Assembly (NCBI GenBank): GCA_041390825.1
Contig: JAWKPF010000014.1
Span: 61,964-125,963, forward strand
Length of the DNA: 64,000 bases
Direction of reading: 5' to 3'
Origin: Thermomicrobiales bacterium
GTDB lineage: Bacteria; Chloroflexota; Chloroflexia; Thermomicrobiales; UBA6265
Shown: positions 41,491 through 50,872 of the stretch, piece after piece
How positions within the stretch are numbered: the first letter of the stretch is position 1
How the letters are laid out: each line of letters begins with the position of its first letter
Made by a program: the position numbers and the translations under genes
Notes under the pieces: model-generated
Seen by the model: only the letters and a program-made list of their open reading frames with translations
Databases searched by the model: none
What the model was told of the DNA's origin: nothing

Positions 41491-43650
41491 TTGGACGATA
41501 TTCGTTCGTATCTCGCGCCAGTCATCATCATTGGCGTCATAGCGATCATCTTCGCGATCTATCTTGCTCGCGATGTGATGCGGAAGGATACGGGCACCCC
41601 GGAAATGCGGGACATCTCCGACCGCATCTTCGAAGGGGCGCTTGCCTATCTGAAGCGTCAGTACCGGACGATTGCGCTCCTCGCTATCGTCGTTGCCGTG
41701 GTGCTCGGCGTCCTCGTCTACTTCTTCGAGAACGATCACCAGTCCACGCGGGCCCTGGTGACATCGATCTCGTTCCTCTTTGGAGCCGCCCTTTCCGGCA
41801 TCTCGGGGTTCATCGGGATGTATGTGGCGGTGCGCTCCAACATCCGAACCGCAGCGGGCGCTCGCAAGAGCCTGGCCGACGCGATGAACGTCGCGTTGCG
41901 CGGTGGCGCAGTGTCCGGGTTCCTGGTGGTTGCCCTGGCGCTCCTCGGTGTGGCGGGTGTCTACCTGGTCGTCTACCAGTTCGCTGAAGGCGCTGCCGAC
42001 CGTGGCGGAAACGCCGTACTGGATCGTCGGATTCGCGTTTGGCGCCAGCTTTGTGGCGCTCTTTGCCCAACTTGGCGGCGGTATTTACACCAAGGCTGCT
42101 GATGTTGGCGCCGACCTGGTCGGCAAGTTCGAAGCGGGCATTCCGGAAGACGATCCGCGCAACCCGGCAGTGATCGCCGATCTCGTCGGCGACAACGTCG
42201 GTGACTGCGCTGGCCGCGGCGCCGACCTGTTCGAGTCGTCATCAGCCGAGTTCATCGGCGCGATGGTCCTCGGTGTCGCCTCTATGGCCAAGGCCTCCGG
42301 CTCCGGTGACGACAACATCGCCTGGATCTTCTTCCCGCTGCTCGTCGGCGCTGTCGGCGTGATCTGTTCGCTGATTGGCCTTCTGTCGGTCCGTCCCAAG
42401 GGAGCCATCACCGACCCGATGGGCGAGCTGAACAAGGGCTTCTATGTCGTCTCCGCGCTTGCTGTGGTGGGACTCTTCGCTGTCAGCTACTGGGTGCTCC
42501 CCTATGGGCAGTGGCAGTTCGCTGTTTGCGGCGTCATCGGGATCGTGACATCGATCGCGTTCCTCTTCATCACGCAGTACTACACCGCGGGAACCTATCG
42601 ACCGGTTCGTGAGATCGCCGAACAATCGCGGCGCGGCGTCGCGACCAACATGATTTCTGGTCTTTCGGTCGGTATGGAGACCACGGGTCTTCCGGCGATC
42701 GTCATTTCGGCCGCGTTGCTCGCGTCGTATGCCATTGGCCACTCTGTCGAGTTCCCGACTGATGCAGCAGTCTCCGCGGGCATTTTCGGCACCGCGGTGG
42801 CGACCATGGGTATGCTCATGTCGGCCGCATACATCCTGGCAATGGACACGTTCGGACCCATTACCGACAACGCCGGCGGTATCGTCGAGATGTCGGATCA
42901 GCCGGAGTCGGTCCGCGATGTGACCGATGCGCTGGACTCGGTGGGCAATACCACCAAGGCGCTCACCAAGGGCTACGCCGTCGGAACTGCCGCTCTGGCC
43001 GCATTCCTGCTCTTCTCGGCCTTCCTGGAAGAGGTCAATCGCTTCAAGGGCGTTGGCAATGAAGTCGAGCGCGTGGTCAATGTCGCCGAGCCGAAGGTCT
43101 TCGTTGGCGGTCTCATCGGCGCGATGATCGTGTTCCTCTTCACCTCGCTCGCCATTCGCGCGGTCGGCAATGCCGCCGGCGACATGATCGAAGAGGTTCG
43201 TCGCCAATTCAAAGCCGACCCCGGCATCATCGCTGGCACATCCCAGCCCGACTACGCACGCTGCGTCGATATCTCGGTTCGCTCCGCGCTGCGCGAAATG
43301 GTGCTGCCGGACTCGTACTTGCCGTCGCGGGTCCGGTAGTGGTTGGCACGGCTCTGGGATGGGAAGCTGCTGCCGGACTGCTCATGATCGGCACCATTGC
43401 TGGCGTGCTCATGGCGCTCTTCCTGAACAACGGTGGTGGCGCCTGGGACAACGCGAAGAAGTACATCGAAGCCGGCAATCTCAAGGATGACAACGGCAAC
43501 GTCCTCGGCAAGGGCTCCGACGCCCACAATGCCGCGGTCGTGGGTGATACCGTCGGTGACCCGTTCAAGGACACTGCCGGCCCGTCGCTCCATGTGTTGA
43601 TCAAGCTCTTCGCGACAATCACGCTGGTGCTGGCGCCACTCTTCATCTAG
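41491..43650 (+). pseudogene. hppA: Proton-pumping membrane pyrophosphatase hppA, interrupted by two frameshifts
   Basis: Membrane pyrophosphatase that hydrolyses PPi and pumps protons. The gene lies in three pieces: frame 1 from TTG 41491 to about 41990, frame 2 from there to 43309, and frame 1 again to 43650. Together they give a full family sequence: DVGADLVGKFEAGIPEDDPR, GDNVGDCAGRGADLFES, SVGNTTKALTKGYAVG, and a C-terminal NNGGGAWDNAKKYIEAG. The first shift (near 41975-42000) equals one extra base; the second (at GCCGGACTC, 43307-43311) equals one missing G. Lys in GNTTKALTKG is the mark of K+-independent proton pumps. The compensating single-base changes and intact flanks make sequencing error at least as likely as real decay. 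Confidence 0.85.
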
Positions 43651-43672
43651 GATTTCACTTTGCGACACACAG

Positions 43673-43706
43673 AGAGCGGTTCGCCAATGCGGACCGCTCT
43701 TTGTTT
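43673..43706 (+). terminator. Rho-independent terminator after hppA
   Basis: AGAGCGGT (43673-43680) and ACCGCTCT (43693-43700) form a perfect eight-pair stem with a twelve-base loop, followed by TTGTTT. It lies 23 bases after hppA. Confidence 0.75.
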
Positions 43707-43727
43707 GAGAAGTAGAGGACGAGCGGA

Positions 43728-45047
43728 ATGACCGAGCGGAAACGGATTGCAATCGTCGGCGGCGGGATTGCCGGGCTCACGGCCGCCCTTCGACTCGCGC
43801 AGTCGGGACACGAGGTCACGCTTTGGGAGCGAGCGCCCAAATTCGGCGGACAGGCCGGAGCGTTCGAGGTAGAAGGCGGCAAGCTCGAGTACTTCTATCA
43901 CCATCTCTTCCAAAGCGACACACAGATCACCGAACTCATCCAGGAGCTCGGTATTGGCGATCGGCTGGCCTGGCTTCCCTCGAATGTCGGCTACTTCGCG
44001 GATGGCACGATCTATCCGCTCAATGGCGCGAAGGACCTTCTGACGCTACCCATCCTCCCCTTCCATGACCGCATCAGGGTGGGACTGGTGACGGCGTACC
44101 TGCAGCGAGTCAAGAACTGGAAACCATACGAACAGGTCACCGCCAAGCAGTGGCTCACCCGGGCAATGGGCGAACGCGCCTATTCTCGGACGTTCGGCGC
44201 GCAACTGGACGCGAAGTTCGGACGCTACGCCGACCAGATCGCCATGGTTTGGTTCTGGGGGAAGATCTGGCTGCGCACCACATCGAGACGCTCGCCGCTC
44301 GAAGGAGAAAAGCTCGGCTATCCCATCGGCAGCTTCGATGTGGTCATCGACGCGATCGTCGAAGGGGCGCGTAACGCCGGAGCAACGTTGATTTCGGGCG
44401 TCGGTCCCTCGAAACTCGAACAAGCAGCGGACGGTTCCTGGATCGTCAGGATCGACGGCCAGGATGACCAAACGTTTGATGCAGTGATCGGGTCTGTTCC
44501 GTCGCCCATCTTCGCGAAGCTGGCTCCGCAGCTGCCGGAGGACTATCGCGCCAAGCTCCTGGCGCTCGACTACGAAGCGGCGGTCGTGGTTCTGCTCGAA
44601 ATGGATCGCGCGCTTTCGGATGTTTACTGGATGAATATCGCTGATCCATCGATGCCATTCACGGCCATCATCGAGCACACGAACTTCGTCGCGCCGGGCA
44701 ACTACAACGGAAAACATTACGTCTATTTGAGCAAGTATCTCGAGCCAGACAATCCGTACTTCACGATGCCCGACACGGACGTGATCGACGCTTATCTGCC
44801 GCACCTGCGCAAGGTCAACAAGTCGTTCGAGAAGAGCTGGATCAGCAACTACTGGGTCTTCCGGGAGCGGGCAGCGCAACCGATCATCACGCTGAACTAC
44901 AGTGAGCGCCTCCCCGACCACCGCACACCGCTCTCGGGACTCTATCTGGCGAACACCAGCCAAATCTATCCGGAAGACCGCGGCACAAATTACTCTGTGC
45001 GGCTTGGCAACGATATCGCGGCGATGGTGAAGGCCGATCTCGCGTAG
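43728..45047 (+). CDS. FAD-dependent oxidoreductase (amine oxidase/protoporphyrinogen oxidase-like)
   Basis: A 439-residue flavoprotein with the N-terminal dinucleotide fold IAIVGGGIAGLTAALRLAQSGHEVTLWE followed by the FAD-binding arginine/glycine region PKFGGQAGAFEVEGG and a family-typical HHLFQSDTQI. The C-terminal FAD closure is GLYLANTSQIYPEDRGTNYSVRLG. Relatives include amine oxidases, phytoene desaturase-like and UDP-galactopyranose mutase-like proteins linked to polysaccharide or lipid clusters; the substrate is not determined. Starts at ATG 43728 just after the hppA terminator, so it needs its own promoter or readthrough. Convergent with the MBL gene. Confidence 0.78.
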   Translation: MTERKRIAIVGGGIAGLTAALRLAQSGHEVTLWERAPKFGGQAGAFEVEGGKLEYFYHHLFQSDTQITELIQELGIGDRLAWLPSNVGYFADGTIYPLNGAKDLLTLPILPFHDRIRVGLVTAYLQRVKNWKPYEQVTAKQWLTRAMGERAYSRTFGAQLDAKFGRYADQIAMVWFWGKIWLRTTSRRSPLEGEKLGYPIGSFDVVIDAIVEGARNAGATLISGVGPSKLEQAADGSWIVRIDGQDDQTFDAVIGSVPSPIFAKLAPQLPEDYRAKLLALDYEAAVVVLLEMDRALSDVYWMNIADPSMPFTAIIEHTNFVAPGNYNGKHYVYLSKYLEPDNPYFTMPDTDVIDAYLPHLRKVNKSFEKSWISNYWVFRERAAQPIITLNYSERLPDHRTPLSGLYLANTSQIYPEDRGTNYSVRLGNDIAAMVKADLA

Positions 45048-45060
45048 CCAGCCAGATGAG

Positions 45061-45951
45061 CTACGTTCGCCACCACAGGGTCTGATATCCCTCGACCGCG
45101 CTTTCCAGCGCTCCCTGGCCGTGTAGATAGCTCAGAAACGCATAGAACGTCGGATGGAGCAGGAAATAGGCTGCGTGATCGCTCACAGGCGCATCGAAGC
45201 TCGCGAGCACTTTAGCCATCAAGTCGCTCGCGGTCGCCGGCGACTGCGCGAACTCCTGCAGTCGGCTGGTCACCTCGAGGACAAGCGATCGATTCAGCAA
45301 GAGCACATCCTCGATCGATTCCGCAACCGGGCCGTGTCCCGGAACGATCCAGTCCGCGTCGACTCCCCGAGCGGTTTCGATGGCATTCAGATGGTCACCC
45401 ACTGCATACAGGTATGGAATTCGGTACTTCTCCAGCACCGATTCCGGCAACGCCACATCGGCGCTGAAAAAGACGCCGTCGACCTTGAAACCCAACTGGT
45501 TCGGGGAATGGCCAGCGAGTGGAATCACCTTGAAGGGCACATCTTCGATCACGAAGGCATCGGCTGAGATGATGGTATCTACCGGGCTCGCGTCAGCAAG
45601 CAAGAACCGGCTGCGCAACATCGATGGCGGGTCCGCTCCAGCGTAGAGCAACGACGGTTGCAGGATCGGATAGCGAATGATTGCTTCGTCGATTGCCGGT
45701 GCATAGACCTTGGCGCCGGTCCGCTTGACGACCGTCGCGTTTGCCCCGAAGTGATCGGCATGCGCATGGGTGGTCACAATGGCGACAATGGTTCCGTTCA
45801 GTTCCTGAATCGCCTTGATCGCCTTCTTGCCGCTTGTGTCGTTGAGCCCGGTGTCGATCAGGATGTATCGGTCATTGGCAGCGCGCACTACCCCCACATT
45901 GACCGCGCCGGGGACGTAACCCACCTGTTCGGTCAAGAACTCGACTGTCAT
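45061..45951 (-). CDS. MBL-fold metallo-hydrolase
   Basis: A 296-residue metallo-beta-lactamase superfamily hydrolase. The metal site is TTHAHADHFG (HxHxDH), with further ligands in IPLAGHSPNQLGF, FFSADVALP and VPGHGPV. The fold is complete, so it should bind two metal ions. The long C-terminal helical part (ESIEDVLLLNRSLVLEVTSR, FDAPVSDHAAYFLLHPTFYAF) is like that of the lactonase/glyoxalase-type group, but the substrate is not clear. ATG at 45951 is preferred over 45975 as it gives MTVEFLTEQVGYVPG. Divergent from pyrB; possible back-to-back -10 elements lie at 46002-46009. Confidence 0.82.
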   Translation of the reverse strand: MTVEFLTEQVGYVPGAVNVGVVRAANDRYILIDTGLNDTSGKKAIKAIQELNGTIVAIVTTHAHADHFGANATVVKRTGAKVYAPAIDEAIIRYPILQPSLLYAGADPPSMLRSRFLLADASPVDTIISADAFVIEDVPFKVIPLAGHSPNQLGFKVDGVFFSADVALPESVLEKYRIPYLYAVGDHLNAIETARGVDADWIVPGHGPVAESIEDVLLLNRSLVLEVTSRLQEFAQSPATASDLMAKVLASFDAPVSDHAAYFLLHPTFYAFLSYLHGQGALESAVEGYQTLWWRT

Positions 45952-46001
45952 CCAACCCCCTGGTGTTTGCCGCAAACCGGCCCTTCCGAGCAGCCCCGCT
46001 C

Positions 46002-46009
46002 ACTATACT
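46002..46009. promoter_or_regulatory. Candidate divergent -10 elements between MBL gene and pyrB
   Basis: ACTATACT gives TATACT on the plus strand (46004-46009), 37 bases before the pyrB GTG, and TATAGT on the minus strand toward the MBL gene. The same arrangement occurs between rpe and fhaA. No clear -35. No PyrR-type leader is seen in the short space before pyrB. Confidence 0.4.
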
Positions 46010-46046
46010 GTTCCGGGAGAATCGAGCGCGACAGAAGGGGAGATCG

Positions 46047-46970
46047 GTGCCACGTCACATCGTCGAAGTGAGTCAGTTCTCGCGTGGCGACCTCGAGTTC
46101 GTTTTCGACCGTGCCGACGAGATGCGTGCCCTGCGCAAGCCCGATCGCCGTCTCGAAGGGCTCATTCTTGCGACGCTTTTCTATGAGCCCTCCACACGCA
46201 CGCGCCTGAGTTTCGAATCCGCCATGCTGAGGCTGGGCGGAAATGTGATCTCGACCGAGAATGCGCGCGAGTTCTCGTCGGCCATCAAGGGAGAATCGGT
46301 CGAAGACACGATTCGCATCGTCGAGGGGTACGCCGACGCCATTGTGATTCGCCACTACGAGCAAGGCGCGGCGGCTCGAGCGGCTGGGGTGGCTTCAGTA
46401 CCGATCCTGAATGCCGGCGACGGGCCCGGCGAACATCCCACACAGGCCCTGTTGGATCTGTACACCATCCGGCACGAGCTTGGCCGCATCGATGACCTGC
46501 GCATCGCGCTCGTGGGCGATTTGCGGTATGGCCGGGCCGTCCGGTCGCTGGCGATGTTGCTCACCCAATCCACGGGGATCGAATTGATCTTCGTTTCGCC
46601 GCCCGAGGTGCAGATGGGCGACGATGTACGCCAGGCGCTGAGCAAGGCAGGGATACCGTTCCGGGACGAAAGCGATCTGTCCACCGCTATCGATGGCGTC
46701 GATGTCGTCTATCAGACTCGCATCCAGAAGGAACGATTCGCTTCAGACGAAGCGTATGCCCGCAACAAGGGCATTTACATCGTCAATGAATCGACGATGG
46801 CAAGACTGCCATCGTCGGCCATCGTGCTCCATCCATTGCCGCGCGTCGACGAAATCGCGCCGTCGTTCGATCGAGATCCCCGTGCCAAGTACTTCGACGA
46901 AGCGCACAACGGAGTCTTCGTACGAATGGCGCTGCTGGAATCGCTACTCGTCGGACGCTGGAGCGCCTGA
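46047..46970 (+). CDS. pyrB: Aspartate carbamoyltransferase catalytic subunit
   Basis: Makes carbamoyl aspartate in pyrimidine synthesis. The carbamoyl phosphate site is YEPSTRTRLSFESAM, followed by GGNVIST, the H-P-x-Q motif in GEHPTQALLDLYTI, GDLRYGRAVRSLA and VLHPLPRVDEI. 307 residues matches the class C-type catalytic chain. GTG at 46047 has GGGGAG four to six bases upstream. pyrI and other pyr genes are not adjacent. It overlaps the end of the convergent DUF951 gene by 27 bases. Confidence 0.95.
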   Translation: MPRHIVEVSQFSRGDLEFVFDRADEMRALRKPDRRLEGLILATLFYEPSTRTRLSFESAMLRLGGNVISTENAREFSSAIKGESVEDTIRIVEGYADAIVIRHYEQGAAARAAGVASVPILNAGDGPGEHPTQALLDLYTIRHELGRIDDLRIALVGDLRYGRAVRSLAMLLTQSTGIELIFVSPPEVQMGDDVRQALSKAGIPFRDESDLSTAIDGVDVVYQTRIQKERFASDEAYARNKGIYIVNESTMARLPSSAIVLHPLPRVDEIAPSFDRDPRAKYFDEAHNGVFVRMALLESLLVGRWSA

Positions 46971-47198
46971 CACGCTCGCCGGCGCATTTTCGGGACCGCG
47001 GCTGACAAAGCTCTTCATCCGTCGTTCCAGCTCTCTCCGCGTCAGCATCAATCGCCGGCCGCATACCTGGCATTTCACGCCGATCTCGCCACCGATCCGC
47101 AGGACCGACCACTCGAACCCGCCGCATGGATGCGGCTTGCGCAGGCGCACGACGTCGCCAACACGAAAGTCGAGCGGACCGTCCTGCTGTACAGGCAT
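46944..47198 (-). CDS. DUF951 family small zinc-binding-type protein
   Basis: An 84-residue protein with the DUF951 signature: FRVGDVVRLRKPHPCGGFEW, then WSVLRIGGEIGVKCQVCGRRLMLTR. The three cysteines (HPCG, CQVCG) may bind zinc. The family is widespread in Firmicutes and Chloroflexi with no established role known to me. The last 15 residues are a low-complexity tail overlapping pyrB. It is 19 bases downstream of ybaB, so probably co-transcribed. Confidence 0.85.
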   Translation of the reverse strand: MPVQQDGPLDFRVGDVVRLRKPHPCGGFEWSVLRIGGEIGVKCQVCGRRLMLTRRELERRMKSFVSRGPENAPASVSGAPASDE

Positions 47199-47217
47199 CG
47201 AGAGTTCCTGGCGTCTG

Positions 47218-47532
47218 TTACATCAATCCGGGGATCTTCATCCCGCCGGTCAATGCGCCCAGTTTGTCAGCGCTCAGATTGGTCGCCTTGGTCATGGCAT
47301 CCTGGATGGCAGCGGTAATCAGATCCTCGAGCATTTCGACATCTGACGGGTCGACCGCAGAGGGATCGATCTTGATGCCCTGGAACTCCTTGGCTCCGGT
47401 GACTCGCGCAACGACCACTCCACCACCCGCGGATCCTTCGACCACGGTCTCTTCCAACTCCTGCTGAATCTTCGCCATGCGATTCTGCATCTGCTGGATC
47501 ATCTTCATGTTGACGCCCATGCGGCCAAACAT
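47218..47532 (-). CDS. ybaB: YbaB/EbfC family nucleoid-associated protein
   Basis: A 104-residue DNA-binding protein that forms tweezers-like dimers. MIQQMQNRMAKIQQELEETVVEGSAGGGVVVARV and the C-terminal LEDLITAAIQDAMTKA are characteristic. In most bacteria it lies between dnaX and recR; here neither is present, though holB and recN are close by. Several in-frame ATG codons exist (47532, 47520, 47508); the first is listed. A TATACT -10 at 47585-47590 on the minus strand would serve it. Confidence 0.9.
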   Translation of the reverse strand: MFGRMGVNMKMIQQMQNRMAKIQQELEETVVEGSAGGGVVVARVTGAKEFQGIKIDPSAVDPSDVEMLEDLITAAIQDAMTKATNLSADKLGALTGGMKIPGLM

Positions 47533-47584
47533 CCTTTCGGTTCAGTTCGAAGCGCGGCGCTTCCCGAGCGCCCGCGACCGATCG

Positions 47585-47590
47585 AGTATA
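47585..47590 (-). promoter_or_regulatory. Candidate -10 for ybaB
   Basis: On the minus strand TATACT between the recN stop and ybaB, about 55 bases before the ybaB start. A leader hairpin GGCGCT-CGGGA-AGCGCC lies between. The -35 is unclear. Confidence 0.4.
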
Positions 47591-47608
47591 CGGCAGAGAA
47601 TTACCAGA

Positions 47609-49309
47609 TCAGGCTGAAACGGCCGCCCGGTCCAGCATTTCGCGCGCGCCCTTGCGCGACGTGGCAGAGGGCGGCTCGCCGTCGATCATCGACGCGATCT
47701 CATCGACGCGCTCGTCGCCTTCCAGCAGGAGCACATGCGATGTCGTGCGGCCATCGATCGCAGTCTTCTTGATCTTGAAGTGCTGCTGCGCCACAGCCGC
47801 AATCTGAGGCAGGTGGGTGATCACGATCACCTGATGGCCAATACCGAGTTGCTGGAGCTTCATTCCGACCATTTGGCCGGAACGACCACCGATTCCGACA
47901 TCGACTTCATCGAACACAAGCGTTGGCGTGTTGTCCGAATCCGCCAGGACCGATTTCAGCGCCAGCATCATGCGAGCGGTCTCTCCACCCGATGCGGTTC
48001 TGGCCAGCGACTTGGGCGCCTCTCCCCGGTTCGGCGCGAACATGAACTCGACGATATCGGCGCCTGTTTCGTCGATCGCCAGGGAGCCGGTTTTCGACCG
48101 CACCGCGACATCGAACATCATGCTCCCGAGATTCAGATCGGCCGCGGCAGCGGAGGCGTCGGCCGCCAGGCGCTTTGCTGCTGCCTCTCGCGCCCTGGTC
48201 AGCCGAGCAGCGGCAGAACGAAGCGACTCTTCGAGGTGTTCCACCGTCGCTCGCAGAGCAGACTCGTCGTGCTCGGATCCGCCCAATGAATCGAGCTCGC
48301 GCGCCGCCTCCGCCTGATAGTCCAGGATGTCTTCGATGGTCGCGCCGTACTTGCGCTTGAGCTGCTTGATGGCCTCGATCCGTTCGAGCACCAGAAGCAA
48401 CCGGTCGGGATTGGCTTCGATCTGTTCGAGGTAGTCCCGAAGCTCCAGCGCAAGCTCATCGACGAGAATGGCCGCCTCCATCAGTCGCTCGGAAACACCC
48501 GCAAGCGAGGGATCGAGCGCCGCAGCCTCCCCAATCGATCGTGTGGCAGTGCGCAAGCCATCCGCGGCGGTCGCTTCTCCGAGTTCGTCGCCCCCGATCG
48601 ATGCGGCCGCGCTGCCGACGAGTTGACCGAGCCGCTCGGCATTGGCCAGCCGGCTGCGTTCTGTTTCGAGCTCCAGTTCCTCTATGGGCCGCAGTCCAGC
48701 GGATTCGATCTCCTGGACCTGATAGCGAAGAAGATCGATGCGTTGCGCCCGATCGCGGGCGCCGGAATCGATCGCGTCGAGCCTGGCACGCGCAGCCCGC
48801 CATTCCCGGACAAGCGATGAGACCTCGGATCGAACGGGATCGGTCTGCGCAAAACGGTCGAGGATTGCCAGTTGTGACGCCGGCCGCAGGAGCGAAAGGT
48901 GATCGCTTTGCCCGTGAATATCGACGAGCAGCGCTCCGATCTGCCCCAACAGGGCAGCGGTGGCGCTGCGGCCGTTGATGCGCGCGCTACTCCGGCCGCC
49001 GGCCTGGATCTCGCGGCTCAGAATGACCTCGCCATCTTCGTATGCGACGCCATGCTCATCGAGCAAGGAGTGAAGGGTTTGTGATGCAGACAGATCGTCG
49101 AGAAGAAACCGCGCATCGACATAGGCCGTGCGCGCGCCTGCACGCACCATGTCCGCGGAAACGCGTTCGCCGAGCACTGCGCCGAGGGCGTCGATGATGA
49201 TCGATTTTCCTGCCCCGGTTTCCCCCGTCAGCGCGTTGACGCCTGCCCCGAACTGAATTCGGAGATCGTCGATGATCGCGAAATCGCGGATTTCCAGTTC
49301 GAGCAGCAT
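47609..49309 (-). CDS. recN: DNA repair protein RecN
   Basis: SMC-like ATPase of double-strand break repair, 566 residues. Walker A is GETGAGKSIIIDALG, followed by two long coiled-coil arms (for example LREELVSSLVREWRAARARLDAI-like helices) with a hinge, then the ABC signature ASGGETARMMLALKSVL and Walker B TLVFDEVDVGIGGRSG. ATG at 49309 gives the family start MLLELEIRDFAIID; an upstream in-frame ATG/GTG would add 17 residues. Although recN is often in the SOS regulon, I see no LexA box immediately upstream. It ends the holB-ricT operon. Confidence 0.94.
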   Translation of the reverse strand: MLLELEIRDFAIIDDLRIQFGAGVNALTGETGAGKSIIIDALGAVLGERVSADMVRAGARTAYVDARFLLDDLSASQTLHSLLDEHGVAYEDGEVILSREIQAGGRSSARINGRSATAALLGQIGALLVDIHGQSDHLSLLRPASQLAILDRFAQTDPVRSEVSSLVREWRAARARLDAIDSGARDRAQRIDLLRYQVQEIESAGLRPIEELELETERSRLANAERLGQLVGSAAASIGGDELGEATAADGLRTATRSIGEAAALDPSLAGVSERLMEAAILVDELALELRDYLEQIEANPDRLLLVLERIEAIKQLKRKYGATIEDILDYQAEAARELDSLGGSEHDESALRATVEHLEESLRSAAARLTRAREAAAKRLAADASAAAADLNLGSMMFDVAVRSKTGSLAIDETGADIVEFMFAPNRGEAPKSLARTASGGETARMMLALKSVLADSDNTPTLVFDEVDVGIGGRSGQMVGMKLQQLGIGHQVIVITHLPQIAAVAQQHFKIKKTAIDGRTTSHVLLLEGDERVDEIASMIDGEPPSATSRKGAREMLDRAAVSA

Positions 49310-49328
49310 TGCCGCGCCATCAACCCGG

Positions 49329-49640
49329 TCAGGAACCGGCCGTCTCGCGTTGCGCCGCAATGATCTCGTCCGGGCCCCACTCGTTCACCGGAATCGCGGC
49401 GTAATCCATCTGGTCGAGGAATCCATACCGCTCCAGCACGAGCACGATTTCGCCCGCGTTCTTCGCTTCCCACAACGAGAAGATGCGATCGTCGGACAAG
49501 TCGGGCGACCAAGCCTTCAACCATCTCGGACTGGCCCCATCTCTACCGTGCGCTGCCGCCAGACCAGCGAGATCAGTGGGTGGCTTGACGTCTGCCTCAT
49601 CAGATTCGACTGGCGTGTGGATGACCAAATAGGTGGTCAT
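49329..49640 (-). CDS. Small alpha/beta protein of unknown function
   Basis: A 103-residue cytoplasmic protein. TYLVIHTPVESDEA followed by APRWLKAWSPDLSDDRIFSLW-like and IVLVLERYGFLDQMDYAAIPV gives the pattern of a ferredoxin-like barrel, similar by eye to DUF3303/DUF4242 proteins, but I am not sure of the family. It overlaps ricT by 4 bases (ATGA) and precedes recN by 19 bases, so it is translated with both. No catalytic motif seen. Confidence 0.6.
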   Translation of the reverse strand: MTTYLVIHTPVESDEADVKPPTDLAGLAAAHGRDGASPRWLKAWSPDLSDDRIFSLWEAKNAGEIVLVLERYGFLDQMDYAAIPVNEWGPDEIIAAQRETAGS

Positions 49641-50872
49641 GCGCTTTGCTCACTCCCCTGCCCGGACTTGTTCGCGTCCTGGCTCTGTCCTCCGCGATTG
49701 CGACGCCGGCGTCGGCGCTTTCCGCTACGCGATCCGCCTGTCTTCTCGGGGCCCTCGGTCTTCGACTCCGGTTCATCGACTGCGGCAACGACTTCTTCGA
49801 CGTCGACGACATCGATCTCGACGGTCTCGTGCACGGCCACCTTGGGGCGCTTTTCGACCCGGATTGGCGCCACCGGAGCCTCACCAAAACCGAGCTCCCG
49901 AGCAGGAAACGTCTGCTCCTGGTTGTCGTTGTCGATGAGGACGGTCACGAGTCCCTTGAGCAACTGCAACGAAACCACCGTACCGGTTCCATATGGAGTC
50001 TCGGTTTTCTGTCCCAGTTTGGGCATCACGGCCTTCATCTGCCGGTACTGCTCGTTCTCATACGAAAGGCAGCAGAGAAGCCGCCCACAGACGCCAGAGA
50101 CCTTGCTTGGATTGAGCGAAAGATCCTGCGTCTTTGCCATACCCATGGTGATGTCCGGGAACATCGGCAACCAGGTCGAGCAACAGAGCGTGCGGCCGCA
50201 TCGTCCCAAACCGCCCAGCAACTTCGCTTCCTCTCGCGCAGAGACCTGGCGCAATTCGATGCGGCATTTGAGCTTCTGGTTCAGGTCGCGAGCCAATTCC
50301 CTGAAATCGACCCGATCGGCGGCCGAAAAACTCAAGGTCAGCTGACTGCCATCGAAATTGTATTCGGCGCTGATGGGCTTCATCGGAAGCTTGCGGGCAT
50401 GAATCTCACTGCTGAAGGTGCGAATCGCGCTTGCCGAGCTCTTGCGCAGCGATTGCATTCGCTCGATGTCCCGCTCGCTCATGCGTCGCTGTATTGGCTT
50501 GAGTTCGCCTTTCAGCTGACTGGCCGCCACCTGATGTGGAGCGATCACGACCCGGGCGGCTTCGAGCCCCCGGGAGGTCTCGACCACCACCCAATCGCCA
50601 GCCTCGAGCTCGGTCGCTCCTGGATCGAAGAAGTAGACCTGTCCGGAATCGATGAACCGGGTGCCGATCACGCGCCTGGCATGTTCGGGCGCTACGGCCG
50701 CCAATCCAGGCTCGTCGTCATGGCAGGAGCAATCTCCAACCTTCTCGCCATTCGCGAGTCGATCCTTGAATCGCTGCTTCGCCAGAGTACGAGCCTCGTC
50801 GACGTTCTTTGGAAACGAGATCGGGGATTCCGCCACACCGCCCGTCAACTGCGGGCTGGCATCTTCGGCCAT
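49637..50872 (-). CDS. ricT: RicT/YaaT family PSP1-domain protein with arginine-rich tail
   Basis: A 411-residue protein of the Y-complex family that in Bacillus stimulates RNase Y processing and binds [4Fe-4S]. The PSP1 core holds DWVVVETSRGLEAARVV, SAEYNFDGSQLTLSFSA, and the cysteine motifs LGRCGRTLCCSTW and VCGRLLCCLSYE. An extra Cys-rich piece (DCSCHDDE) is near the N-terminus. The C-terminal 33 residues are a basic tail (SGKRRRRRRNRGGQ) not usual for RicT. ATG at 50872 overlaps holB by 28 bases. holB-ricT linkage is also seen in Firmicutes. ricA and ricF were not seen in the window. Confidence 0.88.
   Translation of the reverse strand: MAEDASPQLTGGVAESPISFPKNVDEARTLAKQRFKDRLANGEKVGDCSCHDDEPGLAAVAPEHARRVIGTRFIDSGQVYFFDPGATELEAGDWVVVETSRGLEAARVVIAPHQVAASQLKGELKPIQRRMSERDIERMQSLRKSSASAIRTFSSEIHARKLPMKPISAEYNFDGSQLTLSFSAADRVDFRELARDLNQKLKCRIELRQVSAREEAKLLGGLGRCGRTLCCSTWLPMFPDITMGMAKTQDLSLNPSKVSGVCGRLLCCLSYENEQYRQMKAVMPKLGQKTETPYGTGTVVSLQLLKGLVTVLIDNDNQEQTFPARELGFGEAPVAPIRVEKRPKVAVHETVEIDVVDVEEVVAAVDEPESKTEGPEKTGGSRSGKRRRRRRNRGGQSQDANKSGQGSEQSA

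Noticed and set aside
41975..43311. Programmed ribosomal frameshifting in hppA
   Set aside because: No slippery heptamer or downstream structure is apparent, two shifts in opposite directions would be needed, and the family does not use frameshifting.
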